A DNA stretch of 64,000 nt, from NCBI RefSeq assembly GCF_018882465.1, contig NZ_JACVOK010000001.1, forward strand, positions 186,001 to 250,000, written 5' to 3'. This document shows positions 53,203 to 62,038 of the stretch, in pieces. The number at the start of each line of letters is the position of its first letter. Position 1 is the first letter of the stretch. Below the pieces are notes generated by a model, which saw only the letters and a list, made by a program, of their open reading frames with translations, ran no database searches and was not told the origin of the DNA. This DNA is from Polynucleobacter sp. 73C-SIWE. GTDB lineage: Bacteria; Pseudomonadota; Gammaproteobacteria; Burkholderiales; Burkholderiaceae. Made by a program: the position numbers and the translations under genes.

Positions 53203-54434
53203 TCAAAATTACGGGCTTTAATTTCGCCCATATTAGATAGCAAAAATTTTATTAGGCGACTCTTGTTAAAATTACGATCAGCATATAAAACACCATGAGC
53301 ACCCATATGAGCCCTTTCTTCAAGACTCATACTTTTTATCTTCAATATACTTTCTGCTAAACCTTTTGAATCACCCGCTCCAACAACCAATGCAGCGCAT
53401 GATTCTTTAAGAACTCTAGAGCCTTCGCCATCGAGCATGCCAACTATTGGCTTACCCATTGAAAGGTAGGTTTGAACTTTTCCGGGAAGTGCGGTTGAAA
53501 ATACAGGACCGCTCCGAAGCGATACAAGCAGAGCTGATGCACGCTCATATATGTATGGCATGCTATTTGAGGGGTACGGACCCAAAATCCTCACCACGTC
53601 CCCCAACCCCAAAATCAGTATTTCCTTATTCAACCATTCTCGAACTCTTCCATGTCCAATCAAATATATTGTTACGCACATACCCTTTAGCAACTTTGCG
53701 GCATTCAATACAGATTCAAAATCTTGACTTTCGCCAAAATTACCGGCGTACACAACATTAAATTCATCAGTTGACAGCGGATACTTAAACTCAGAATCTG
53801 AAATAATATTAGACTTATCAATGCATGTGGATTCAACCCATTGCGGGAAATATATTGGATTTAATTGCTTTGGAGCATACTTTGTTACTGAAGACAGAAA
53901 TCCAAGGGATGATATGTATATTCGATCAGTATTTTTATAGATCCACATTACCAAATATTCAAACATTTTGAAGATTAGCCCCTTTTTGATAACCTTCATG
54001 GCAATAAGCGCCTCAGGCCAAAGATCCAAAACCCAAACACTTAACTTTGCCAAATTTTGACGCTTGAGCAGAATGGCTGGAAGTACTGCGGTAATTGGCG
54101 AGGTCTGAAAAACAAAAATCTCATCAAACTTTTCTTTTCTCAAGAGAATAGAACCTAGAATAGAGCCAGATATTACAAAACTTATATAGTTAAGGACTAA
54201 GCGAGTTTTTGTCCCGCCCCTTAAGATAATTGGCACCCTATAGACCCTAATACTTTTGTAATAAGAGTATTTTTTAGGATCTTTTTTAAATTCAGAAAAA
54301 ATTTTTCCTGATGGGTAATTAGGTAAACCCGTCAATACAGTTACCTGACATCCATGATCTGCAAGCCCTTTAACCAACTCATTTATCCTAAAATTTTCGG
54401 GCCAAAAATATTGAGAAACAACAAGTATTTTCAT
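53199..54434 (-). CDS. Family 4 glycosyltransferase, WbuB-like
   Basis: A 411-residue GT-B glycosyltransferase. It starts MKILVVSQYFWPENFRINELVKGLADHG, has the membrane-proximal helix ILLKRQNLAKLSVWVLDLWPEALIAMK, and the donor-binding C-terminal YAGNFGESQDFESVLNAAKLLKG and VSLRSGPVFSTALPGKVQTYLSMGKPIVG. It is close to WbuB, which adds L-FucNAc in E. coli O26. That is a good match to the L-FucNAc genes just upstream. The acceptor is inferred. Confidence 0.88.
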   Translation of the reverse strand: MKILVVSQYFWPENFRINELVKGLADHGCQVTVLTGLPNYPSGKIFSEFKKDPKKYSYYKSIRVYRVPIILRGGTKTRLVLNYISFVISGSILGSILLRKEKFDEIFVFQTSPITAVLPAILLKRQNLAKLSVWVLDLWPEALIAMKVIKKGLIFKMFEYLVMWIYKNTDRIYISSLGFLSSVTKYAPKQLNPIYFPQWVESTCIDKSNIISDSEFKYPLSTDEFNVVYAGNFGESQDFESVLNAAKLLKGMCVTIYLIGHGRVREWLNKEILILGLGDVVRILGPYPSNSMPYIYERASALLVSLRSGPVFSTALPGKVQTYLSMGKPIVGMLDGEGSRVLKESCAALVVGAGDSKGLAESILKIKSMSLEERAHMGAHGVLYADRNFNKSRLIKFLLSNMGEIKARNFE

Positions 54435-54594
54435 AATACTGCTATTATCGCGAGGCCAGATATTCCCTTCCGCCTAATTTCGTGAGAAAAATTAAATCTC
54501 TTTAAAAAACAGGGAGTGGCCCAAGAAATCACAATTATGACATTTCGATATAAATGTGCTTTCAGATTGATTGCGGTCAATTGCCTGGCAAGCA

Positions 54595-55731
54595 TCAGTA
54601 CTCTTTCCAAACCACTCGCCTTACATAATCTGTGTAACTATGGAGAATACGAATAATCTTTTCTGAAACATTTGGGACACCATAATCCTTCACCAAAAAA
54701 ATGTTTCTATTTATTCCTGTAAGTTGTGAATTGAGAATTGATAGCCCCTGTAGAACTCGGTCAACATTTAATCCAACCATCATTACAGCCGCCTCCTCCA
54801 TCCCCTCGGGTCGTTCGTGCGCCTCCCGCAAATTCAAAGCGGGGAAATTTAATACTGATGACTCTTCATTAATCGTTCCGCTATCAGACAGCACCGCTCT
54901 TGCAGACATCTGTAACTTTACATAATCAAAGAATCCTAATGGCTTTAACAATTTGACCAGTGGGTGGAATTTTATACCGGCAGCATCCACTCGTTTTTGA
55001 GTTCGGGGGTGGGTTGAAACTATTACCGGCAAATAAAAGTCCTCCGCAAGAATATTTATAATATTGACAATATTGATAAAATTTTTATCCGATTCAATAT
55101 TCTCCTCGCGATGAGCACTGACCACAAAATAATTATGCCTACTAACCTGAAGACGCTCAAGCACATCTGATGACTCAATCTGCGGCAGATAGTATTGCAA
55201 TACCTCATACATTGGGCTCCCAACCTTAATCACTTGGTCCGGAGGAAGGCCCTCTCGCAAAAGGTAATCGCGAGCATTTGTACTATATGTTAGATTAATA
55301 TCAGATATATGATCGACAATTCTACGATTAGTCTCCTCTGGCACACGCATATCGAAACATCTATTGCCAGCCTCCATATGGAAAATAGGTATTTTACGTC
55401 GTTTTGCGGGGATTACAGACAGGCAACTATTAGTATCGCCAAGTACTAATATTGCATCAGGCTGTACATCAGCCAAAACTTTGTCAACTGAAGTGATCAA
55501 GTTGCCTATTGTGTTGGCAGAACTTACGCTACCATTAGCGCTCCCTAGAAAATAGTCCGGCTCACGTACCCCAAGATCGTCAAAGAAAATTTGATTTAAT
55601 TCATAGTCGTAATTTTGACCAGTATGAATCAAAATATGTTCGCAGTGCTTATCTAAACCGGCAAGAATACGAGATAAACGAATAATCTCCGGCCGCGTGC
55701 CCACAACAGTTACGACTTTTAATTTTTTCAT
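54595..55731 (-). CDS. fnlC: UDP-sugar C2 epimerase, FnlC/CapG
   Basis: A 378-residue enzyme of the WecB (UDP-GlcNAc 2-epimerase) family. MKKLKVVTVVGTRPEIIRLSRIL, HTGQNYDYELNQIFFDDLG, HMEAGNRCFDMRVPEETNRRI and LSDSGTINEES carry the family's catalytic residues. The RCFDxRVPEE variant is typical of FnlC/CapG, which makes UDP-L-FucNAc by C2 epimerisation of UDP-L-PneNAc. It follows fnlB by only 2 bp, confirming the pathway. Confidence 0.92.
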   Translation of the reverse strand: MKKLKVVTVVGTRPEIIRLSRILAGLDKHCEHILIHTGQNYDYELNQIFFDDLGVREPDYFLGSANGSVSSANTIGNLITSVDKVLADVQPDAILVLGDTNSCLSVIPAKRRKIPIFHMEAGNRCFDMRVPEETNRRIVDHISDINLTYSTNARDYLLREGLPPDQVIKVGSPMYEVLQYYLPQIESSDVLERLQVSRHNYFVVSAHREENIESDKNFINIVNIINILAEDFYLPVIVSTHPRTQKRVDAAGIKFHPLVKLLKPLGFFDYVKLQMSARAVLSDSGTINEESSVLNFPALNLREAHERPEGMEEAAVMMVGLNVDRVLQGLSILNSQLTGINRNIFLVKDYGVPNVSEKIIRILHSYTDYVRRVVWKEY

Positions 55732-55733
55732 GG

Positions 55734-56852
55734 CTATAACTTCATTAGATAGGGGAAGGTATCTGGCTTATTTCGATCAAATATCTCATTTGCCCACAAC
55801 ATTACAAACATTTCATCATTTCCAATATTGGTAATATCATGCGCCCACCCAGGTATGGTATCAACAACCTTAGACTCTTCGCTTGATACATCAAATTCAA
55901 TAGTATGGCCATTTAGAATATGACGAAATCTAAAATGCGCGCGACCTTTAATAACAAGAAACTTTTCCGTTTTAGTATTATGAAAGTGCCCCCCACGCGT
56001 CACTCCAGGCTTTGCAGTAAAGTAGGATACTTGCCCAGAATTTTCCGTCTTAATCATTTCTACAAATGAGCCTCGTGCATCACAATATCTTGGGACCGAA
56101 TAAGAAAACTCCTCATGCGGCAAGAAGCTAAGATAAGTTGCATAAAGAGCCCTCATCAAACCCGATCCAACCTGATGAACATTCAATTCAAGGCGGCCAG
56201 CCTTGAATGCCTGAATACATGACGCCAACTCTCCTATGGTTATGGTGTACTGAGGCAAAACAGAATGGTATTCATGAACTTGCAGGCCTTCATCGCCATT
56301 TAGTAACTTGATAAACTGATCTACTACATCATCCACATATACAAGCGTTATCTTTGTAGCAGGATCATTTATCTCAATTGGAATATTACGAGCCAAATTG
56401 TGACAATATGTGGCGACGACTGAATTGTAATTTGGCCTAGACCACTTACCAAATATATTTGGAAGACGAAATATATAAGCGGTTATTTGATTTTTTTGCT
56501 GAAATTTACATATAACATTTTCGGCATTGCGCTTGCTTATCCCATATGGATTATCAAGAATGGCTTGGGTAGATGAAGCATAAATTATAGAGATTCTTCG
56601 CCTACTATCTGCAATTGCATTACATAGTGCTTCAGTAAGCTCAATATTATCCGCTACAAATCCAGCTTGATCTCGGGGTCGATTCGCACCCGCCAAATGA
56701 AAAACAAAGTCGACGTTTTCCAATAAACATGGCAACTGCAGTAAATTATTTCTTCGAGTAAAAGAAATAATCTCCACTTCTTTAATCTTATCCAAATATG
56801 AGCAAAGATTTTTTCCTAGAAATCCATCGGCTCCTGTAACCATTACTCTCAT
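55734..56852 (-). CDS. fnlB: Bifunctional reductase/epimerase with cupin, FnlB/CapF
   Basis: A 372-residue protein from the ATG at 56852 (MRVMVTGADGFLGKNLC). The N-terminal SDR domain has YASSTQAILDNPYGISKRNAE, and the C-terminal cupin (about 245-372) has VTRGGHFHNTKTEKFLVIKGRAHFRFRH with metal-type histidines. CapF/FnlB performs epimerisation at C3 and reduction at C4 in the UDP-L-FucNAc route. The gene is between lfnA and fnlC on one transcript. Confidence 0.93.
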   Translation of the reverse strand: MRVMVTGADGFLGKNLCSYLDKIKEVEIISFTRRNNLLQLPCLLENVDFVFHLAGANRPRDQAGFVADNIELTEALCNAIADSRRRISIIYASSTQAILDNPYGISKRNAENVICKFQQKNQITAYIFRLPNIFGKWSRPNYNSVVATYCHNLARNIPIEINDPATKITLVYVDDVVDQFIKLLNGDEGLQVHEYHSVLPQYTITIGELASCIQAFKAGRLELNVHQVGSGLMRALYATYLSFLPHEEFSYSVPRYCDARGSFVEMIKTENSGQVSYFTAKPGVTRGGHFHNTKTEKFLVIKGRAHFRFRHILNGHTIEFDVSSEESKVVDTIPGWAHDITNIGNDEMFVMLWANEIFDRNKPDTFPYLMKL

Positions 56853-56934
56853 AAACTTCAACTGAACCTATATTGTGTGTTTGCAATAAATATCTTCGAC
56901 CATTTTGGCAGATCTACAGGGCTATTAAAACCCA

Positions 56935-58080
56935 TCATTTAAAATATCTTTTTTCTAAGCCTATTGATCGCAATATTTTTGCTCCAAAACCAATTACCCA
57001 TCTTTTATTTCTATAATCTCTATATGTTTTCAAAGGGATCTCAAATAAATTTTGCAATTCTAACGTTGTCAACCCCAGCTTATGTGCTACGTACTCGAAT
57101 TCCTGGCTAAGAAATTGCTCATCCATTTCTGGCTTTAAAAGCCTGACTATAGCCTGCTCACGTGTCATCTGCCCTGTCACAATTAAACTTGAGAAGTGGG
57201 CTCTACGCTTCTGATACCCAAATCGCCTTGGAAGCCAATAATCCTCATAAAATCTTGTAAATCTTGATTCATGGTGTTTATGCTTAAACTTTTGCCAACC
57301 ATATAAACGCTCCAATTCATCCTCAGCATCCTTCTTAATGTAGGAAACGAGATTTAAAGGGGAGTGCAACTTCATACCTAATATTATCTGATACCAAAAC
57401 TTATAAATGAAAATATCGGTCAGTGTAAAAATAATCGGCCTACCATTACCGAACTTATTCCATATGTCATCAAATAACCTTTTGTCAATACCCAAGTATC
57501 CGCCCCACTCTTCTGGTTCACGACAACATTCAGTTGAAAAATTTCCACCTTTGATAATATGTTTGATGCCATATTGCCGCGCAAACTTATAGAGCGCAGA
57601 AAAGAAGGCTGCGTCCTGAACTAAATCTTGGTCAGGAATCCCAGAGCGTAAAAACGCCACCTGCATTGACTTTACCCCCTCCCAATCAACAACTTCAGTG
57701 AACAAATCAAGCTCAAGACCATCAACAAGTTTTTCTATATTACTCACAGCCTGCGCAGTATTCCATCCAGCATCTACATGAACAAGCAATGGTCGCAAGC
57801 CCATTTTTGTCTTTGCGATATACGCAGCATATGAACTATCAAGTCCGCCACTAATTCCAATAATGCAATCAAAATCTTTCCCTTTACCATCCTTGCGAAT
57901 TTTGCTCGCCAAAGTCATTAGTTCAACTTCGCTCCCCTGGTTAATTGTCCAGTTAGGAAGAATTGATGATTTAAAATTTTGGCAATAATTACATTCACCC
58001 AATTCATCAAATTGAATGCTAGGGTCGGAAGTGTCCATGATGCAGTTAGAGCAGATTTGATAAGGACGATTTACTTGCAT
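56935..58080 (-). CDS. lfnA: N-acetyl-sugar amidotransferase, LfnA/WbpG-like
   Basis: A 381-residue PP-loop ATP-pyrophosphatase enzyme. Two cysteine pairs (C10/C13 and C30/C33) form a zinc site, and ISGGLDSSYAAYIAKT (about 77-83) is the PP-loop. KGGNFSTECCREPEEWGGYLGIDKRLF is family-specific. It uses ammonia from HisH2/HisF2 to turn an N-acetyl group into an acetamidino group. With fnlABC next to it the expected product is UDP-L-FucNAm, as LfnA makes in P. aeruginosa O12 and E. coli O145 clusters. Confidence 0.9.
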   Translation of the reverse strand: MQVNRPYQICSNCIMDTSDPSIQFDELGECNYCQNFKSSILPNWTINQGSEVELMTLASKIRKDGKGKDFDCIIGISGGLDSSYAAYIAKTKMGLRPLLVHVDAGWNTAQAVSNIEKLVDGLELDLFTEVVDWEGVKSMQVAFLRSGIPDQDLVQDAAFFSALYKFARQYGIKHIIKGGNFSTECCREPEEWGGYLGIDKRLFDDIWNKFGNGRPIIFTLTDIFIYKFWYQIILGMKLHSPLNLVSYIKKDAEDELERLYGWQKFKHKHHESRFTRFYEDYWLPRRFGYQKRRAHFSSLIVTGQMTREQAIVRLLKPEMDEQFLSQEFEYVAHKLGLTTLELQNLFEIPLKTYRDYRNKRWVIGFGAKILRSIGLEKRYFK

Positions 58081-58081
58081 C

Positions 58082-59293
58082 TCAATGTTTTCTTGTTAAT
58101 TTAGAGTAGAGGTTCTGGTATGCATCAACCATAACATCCTTTGAATAATTAGTAGTAGCAAAAAATCTACATTCATTTTCTGACCTCATAGACGCAAGCC
58201 CATGATAATTTTTCCTCAGCAGCGACTCTAAAGCTCCCAAGTCTCCATATGGAACAAATTCTCCAAACCCATCTGGCGCTACCTCTACTGGCGCTCCCGC
58301 ATCAAAACCGATAATCGGTCGTCCGCAAGCAAGACTTTCAGCGCAAACCATAGAAAAAGTTTCCTTAGCACTAGTAAGGAGAATCACTTTAGCTAATGAA
58401 TAATATTTGGAAAGAAGAATTTGGTCATAAACGGCGGCCACCAACCTAACATTAGAAGGCACTGGGATCCCTAACTCTTTTACTCCCACCATCACAAAAG
58501 TCATCTCAGGATTCCGCTCCGCCAGGGTCAACACCCATCGACCTCCTTTAGCCTCTGAGAGCAAATCAGAACCAACCGATAAAACCACATATTCATGATT
58601 TATCCCTAACTCGTATCTCAGGATGTCGGACTCTCGAGGACTGAAGATTTCGGTATCTAAACCATTGGGAATAACAGAGATAGATCTACCATTTAATATG
58701 GGTGACTTTCTCATTCTATTTGCAAGCCAACTAGAAGGGGCTACGAGAGATAAATGCTCAAAATCTTCAAACATTTGCTGCTTTTGATCGAACATGAGTG
58801 CAGTAAAGTCTAAAACCCAACTTTTTGGATACCCTGCTAAATTTGGGCAAGCGTTGCAATGGCTTTTCCATTTCTCACAATCGAGCGCATGCCCGCATTT
58901 CCCCGTATACATAAATTCACTATGAAATGTCCAAACTGTTGGGATGTTATTTGACTTAAGGTAGCCAACAAGTTCGCTAATATTGATAAAGTAACCGTGT
59001 AAGTCATGAAGATGAACTACATCAGGCTGAAATTCAGTCAATAATCTAATTAAATTGCGAGTTGCCAGAGGAGAATAGATGCCAGTTAGACCCGTTAATC
59101 TTGTTGCAAAAGCATGCAGTAAAACCTCTGTGCTGGAGCTAATTTTATGCACATTTGGTGTATCTTGATCGGGCCCTCGACCAAAATAAGCGGCAGTTTC
59201 ATGCCCCCTCAACTTAAGACCGGTTATCAGATCAAAAACTATCTTACCGGTGCTGCTAGAGAGATAATTTACGTCGACTTGCGCGATTTTCAT
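58082..59293 (-). CDS. Family 4 glycosyltransferase
   Basis: A 403-residue GT-B glycosyltransferase from the ATG at 59293 (MKIAQVDVNYLSSSTGKIVF). The acceptor half includes PDVVHLHDLHGYFINI and VWTFHSEFMYTGKCGHALDCEKWKSHCNACP, with a cysteine-rich insertion of the colanic-acid-type transferases (WcaC/WcaL-like style). The donor site is in LSVGSDLLSEAKGGRWVLTLA and SAKETFSMVCAESLACGRPIIGFDAG (E-x7-E region). It lies 2 bp before lfnA on the same transcript. Donor sugar unknown; L-FucNAm is a candidate. Confidence 0.9.
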   Translation of the reverse strand: MKIAQVDVNYLSSSTGKIVFDLITGLKLRGHETAAYFGRGPDQDTPNVHKISSSTEVLLHAFATRLTGLTGIYSPLATRNLIRLLTEFQPDVVHLHDLHGYFINISELVGYLKSNNIPTVWTFHSEFMYTGKCGHALDCEKWKSHCNACPNLAGYPKSWVLDFTALMFDQKQQMFEDFEHLSLVAPSSWLANRMRKSPILNGRSISVIPNGLDTEIFSPRESDILRYELGINHEYVVLSVGSDLLSEAKGGRWVLTLAERNPEMTFVMVGVKELGIPVPSNVRLVAAVYDQILLSKYYSLAKVILLTSAKETFSMVCAESLACGRPIIGFDAGAPVEVAPDGFGEFVPYGDLGALESLLRKNYHGLASMRSENECRFFATTNYSKDVMVDAYQNLYSKLTRKH

Positions 59294-59574
59294 TAGCGAA
59301 TTAATCGTTAATTGAACCAAAAATCCATCAGGGGCAATATATAAGCATTTGCAATCATAATGACGAAATTAAGCAAAGGGGGAACCCAATAAGTTACTAA
59401 ATTATATTGTGGGCAAGTTAATATTTCGTGGCACTCGACTTTTTCTCATTTAAAAAACATGCTATCAATATGAGAATTTAAGCGACTACTCAAGATAATG
59501 CTCTAGTCACGTTTAACGGGCCATGCAATTCAAGCTTCAAAGAATCCACATTAGCTCTTTTCCTGCACAAATCA

Positions 59575-60597
59575 TCAATGTTCAAATGCATTATTCTCTT
59601 TAACGGCCTCTAATAATTTTAGCTTTTTTAACAAGGCTGTCACCCCGAAAATATCTAATTGAGTGGTGTTATTGGAGTTATAGTCAGAGATCTCTGCAAT
59701 GCTTGCCTCCCCTTCCTCTACATACTTACCATAATTTAAGTCCCGCAAATCGGGACGAATTCGATAATAGCGGCCAAGATCATCTGCGCAAAAATTTTCC
59801 TCGCGACTTAATAAGGCCTCTGATTGCTTTTCACCATGACGAGTACCTATTACCCTAATTTCATGGTCTGGAGTATCAAATAAATTCGCTAAGGCGAGAG
59901 CCAAAGTGGAGATAGTACACGCCGGAGACTTTTGAACAAAAATCTCTCCAGCCCCTCCAGTTTGAAATGCAAATAAGACCAAATCTACAGCATCATCAAG
60001 AGTCATCATAAAACGCGTCATTTTTGGATCCGTTATTGTTATTGGAATTCCAGAAAGAATTTGCCCAACAAATAGCGGAATAACAGAACCACGTGAAGCC
60101 ATCACATTCCCATAACGTGTTATGCATATAGTAGTCGCATCACTCTCCCGAGACTTTGCAACAGCGACTTTCTCCATCATGGCCTTAGAGATTCCCATTG
60201 CATTTATTGGGTAGACGGCTTTATCTGTGCTGAGACAAACCACACGCTCTACACCACTGCTTATAGCGGCCTCAAGCACATTTTCGGTACCCAACACATT
60301 AGTTTTGACGGCCTCAAGCGGGTAAAATTCACACGAGGGAACTTGCTTTAACGCTGCCGCATGAAAAACAAAATTTACGCCTATCATTGCAGCTTTGATG
60401 CTCGATGGATCGCGGACATCTCCAATATAAAATTTAAGCTTAGGATGATTAAATTTTTTGCGCATATCATCTTGCTTTTTTTCATCGCGACTAAATACTC
60501 TAATTTCAGCAATATCAGTATCAATAAAGCGATTTAGAACTGAATTTCCGAAGGACCCAGTGCCCCCCGTTATTAACAAGGTTTTATTCGCAAACAT
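59575..60597 (-). CDS. fnlA: UDP-GlcNAc 4,6-dehydratase/5-epimerase, FnlA/CapE
   Basis: A 340-residue soluble SDR that starts the UDP-L-FucNAc pathway. MFANKTLLITGGTGSFGNSVLNRF, AALKQVPSCEFYPLEAVKTNVLGTENV, LSTDKAVYPINAMGISKAMMEKV and TRYGNVMASRGSVIPLF are typical. The absence of membrane helices separates it from the WbpM-like protein at 47637. CapE/FnlA gives UDP-2-acetamido-2,6-dideoxy-L-arabino-4-hexulose. It is located 2 bp after the hisF2 gene, with about 250 bp of non-coding sequence separating it from the next gene of the run. Confidence 0.94.
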   Translation of the reverse strand: MFANKTLLITGGTGSFGNSVLNRFIDTDIAEIRVFSRDEKKQDDMRKKFNHPKLKFYIGDVRDPSSIKAAMIGVNFVFHAAALKQVPSCEFYPLEAVKTNVLGTENVLEAAISSGVERVVCLSTDKAVYPINAMGISKAMMEKVAVAKSRESDATTICITRYGNVMASRGSVIPLFVGQILSGIPITITDPKMTRFMMTLDDAVDLVLFAFQTGGAGEIFVQKSPACTISTLALALANLFDTPDHEIRVIGTRHGEKQSEALLSREENFCADDLGRYYRIRPDLRDLNYGKYVEEGEASIAEISDYNSNNTTQLDIFGVTALLKKLKLLEAVKENNAFEH

Positions 60598-60599
60598 TC

Positions 60600-61397
60600 T
60601 TAGGGCCTATTATTCATAGAATAAAGCGGGGAACTCTCAAACAAATTATATCGCTGAGCCAATGTCGGATAATTAATTAAAACAGCGCGAAATACGCCTT
60701 TAAATACAAAAAGACTTCCAGCGCCCGCCCCAATAACACCGCATTCTTTTATTAAACTTTTTATATCATCCAGACGACCGGCCCCGCCAAGAATAGTCAG
60801 CGGCACGCCTATGGCATCCCTCATTTGCTTAGCCAAAACCAAATCATAGCCGGTCATTGCCCCGTCCAAGTCGACTGAATTAACTAATATCTCCCCAGCC
60901 CCAAGTTTCTCAGCTTGAATTGCAAAATCAACCGCCCTAATACTAACGGCGTATTGGCTATTTTTTCTAAAAACCTCATATTCACCGGTTATAGAATTGT
61001 ATTTGACATCAATAACCACCACGACGCTTTGAGATCCTACCTCTTGAGCAATATCTGTAATAAGCTCAGGACAGTCAATCGCTGCGGAACTTAAAGCAAC
61101 TTTCTCAATGCCGAAAGTTATAATTCTTCTTGCTTGTTGAATATTTTTTATTCCACCCCCGTAACACAAAGGCATTCTGCATTCTGCTGCCAATTTCTCA
61201 ATAAGCCGATAATTCGGGTCGGCATTTGTAATTGAAGCGTCAATATCAAAAACAGTTAGCTCATCAGTTTCTTTTTCATTAAAAATACGCACCGCGTTAA
61301 TGGGGTCTCCGACATATCTCGGATTTTTAAATTCCTGAGTTTTAACCAAAGCACCATTGGATAGAAGCAAACACGGTATGATTCGTGGACTTAACAT
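60600..61397 (-). CDS. hisF2: HisF-like imidazole glycerol phosphate synthase cyclase homologue
   Basis: A 265-residue TIM-barrel protein from the ATG at 61397 (MLSPRIIPCLLLSNGALVKT). It is the HisF2/WbpI-type paralogue, in which the usual catalytic CLDVKDG reads CLLLSNG, so it is not expected to make histidine. VVVVIDVKYNSITGEYEVFRKNSQYAVSI and ILVNSVDLDGAMTGYDLVLAKQM, ILGGAGRLDDI are other conserved barrel parts. It channels ammonia from HisH2 to the amidotransferase LfnA. It begins 1 bp after the hisH2 stop codon. Confidence 0.9.
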   Translation of the reverse strand: MLSPRIIPCLLLSNGALVKTQEFKNPRYVGDPINAVRIFNEKETDELTVFDIDASITNADPNYRLIEKLAAECRMPLCYGGGIKNIQQARRIITFGIEKVALSSAAIDCPELITDIAQEVGSQSVVVVIDVKYNSITGEYEVFRKNSQYAVSIRAVDFAIQAEKLGAGEILVNSVDLDGAMTGYDLVLAKQMRDAIGVPLTILGGAGRLDDIKSLIKECGVIGAGAGSLFVFKGVFRAVLINYPTLAQRYNLFESSPLYSMNNRP

Positions 61398-61398
61398 T

Positions 61399-62013
61399 TT
61401 ATAGTTTTGCAAAATTCTCTAATAGCCTAACCCCAGCATGGTGACTTTTCTCAGGGTGGAATTGGACGCCATATATATTGCGGGAAGAAATGGCGCTTGT
61501 AAAGCCTATCCCGTATTCAGTGGTCCCAATAGAATTCATCTCATCCGAGCACTCAAAAAAATATGAATGCAAAAAATAAAATCTTGGGGCTACAGATATT
61601 CCATCAAATAGTGGAGACGATATTTCAGGTACAACTTGATTCCAGCCCATATGAGGTCTTGGCAACCCTAAAGATGTAACTTTAGAGGCGAATGAAATAA
61701 CTCTACCAGGTACAAAATTAAGCCCAGGCATACATCCCTCTTCACTAGACGCAGCTAAAATTTGCATTCCAACGCACACGCCTAAAATTGGCACCCCATC
61801 ATTAAGCACCAATGATTCCAATACCGGCCTCATGCCGGACATATTTAACTTTGAAATAGCGTGGTCAAAAGAGCCTACACCAGGCAAAACTATTTTGGAT
61901 GCACCTTCCAATTGCTCGGGGGTTGATGCTCGGGCCGCTTTCAAACCCATACTCTTGTATAGATTTAAAAAAGCCTGAATATTTCCAAGTCCGTAGTCAA
62001 CCACATGAATCAT
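61399..62013 (-). CDS. hisH2: HisH-like glutamine amidotransferase
   Basis: A 204-residue class I glutamine amidotransferase. The catalytic triad is C80 (ILGVCVGMQIL), H186 and E188 (VQFHPEKSHH). MIHVVDYGLGNIQAFLNLYKSMG at the start is typical of HisH. It produces ammonia for HisF2 and LfnA in the acetamidino-sugar pathway rather than for histidine. It is followed within 2 bp by hisF2. Confidence 0.93.
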   Translation of the reverse strand: MIHVVDYGLGNIQAFLNLYKSMGLKAARASTPEQLEGASKIVLPGVGSFDHAISKLNMSGMRPVLESLVLNDGVPILGVCVGMQILAASSEEGCMPGLNFVPGRVISFASKVTSLGLPRPHMGWNQVVPEISSPLFDGISVAPRFYFLHSYFFECSDEMNSIGTTEYGIGFTSAISSRNIYGVQFHPEKSHHAGVRLLENFAKL

Positions 62014-62038
62014 CTGAATGATATTTACTTAATTTATA

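Noticed and set aside
60600-62013. Histidine biosynthesis hisHF
   Set aside because: The genes stand among sugar genes with LfnA, and the HisF active-site loop is altered, so they are the amidine-sugar paralogues.
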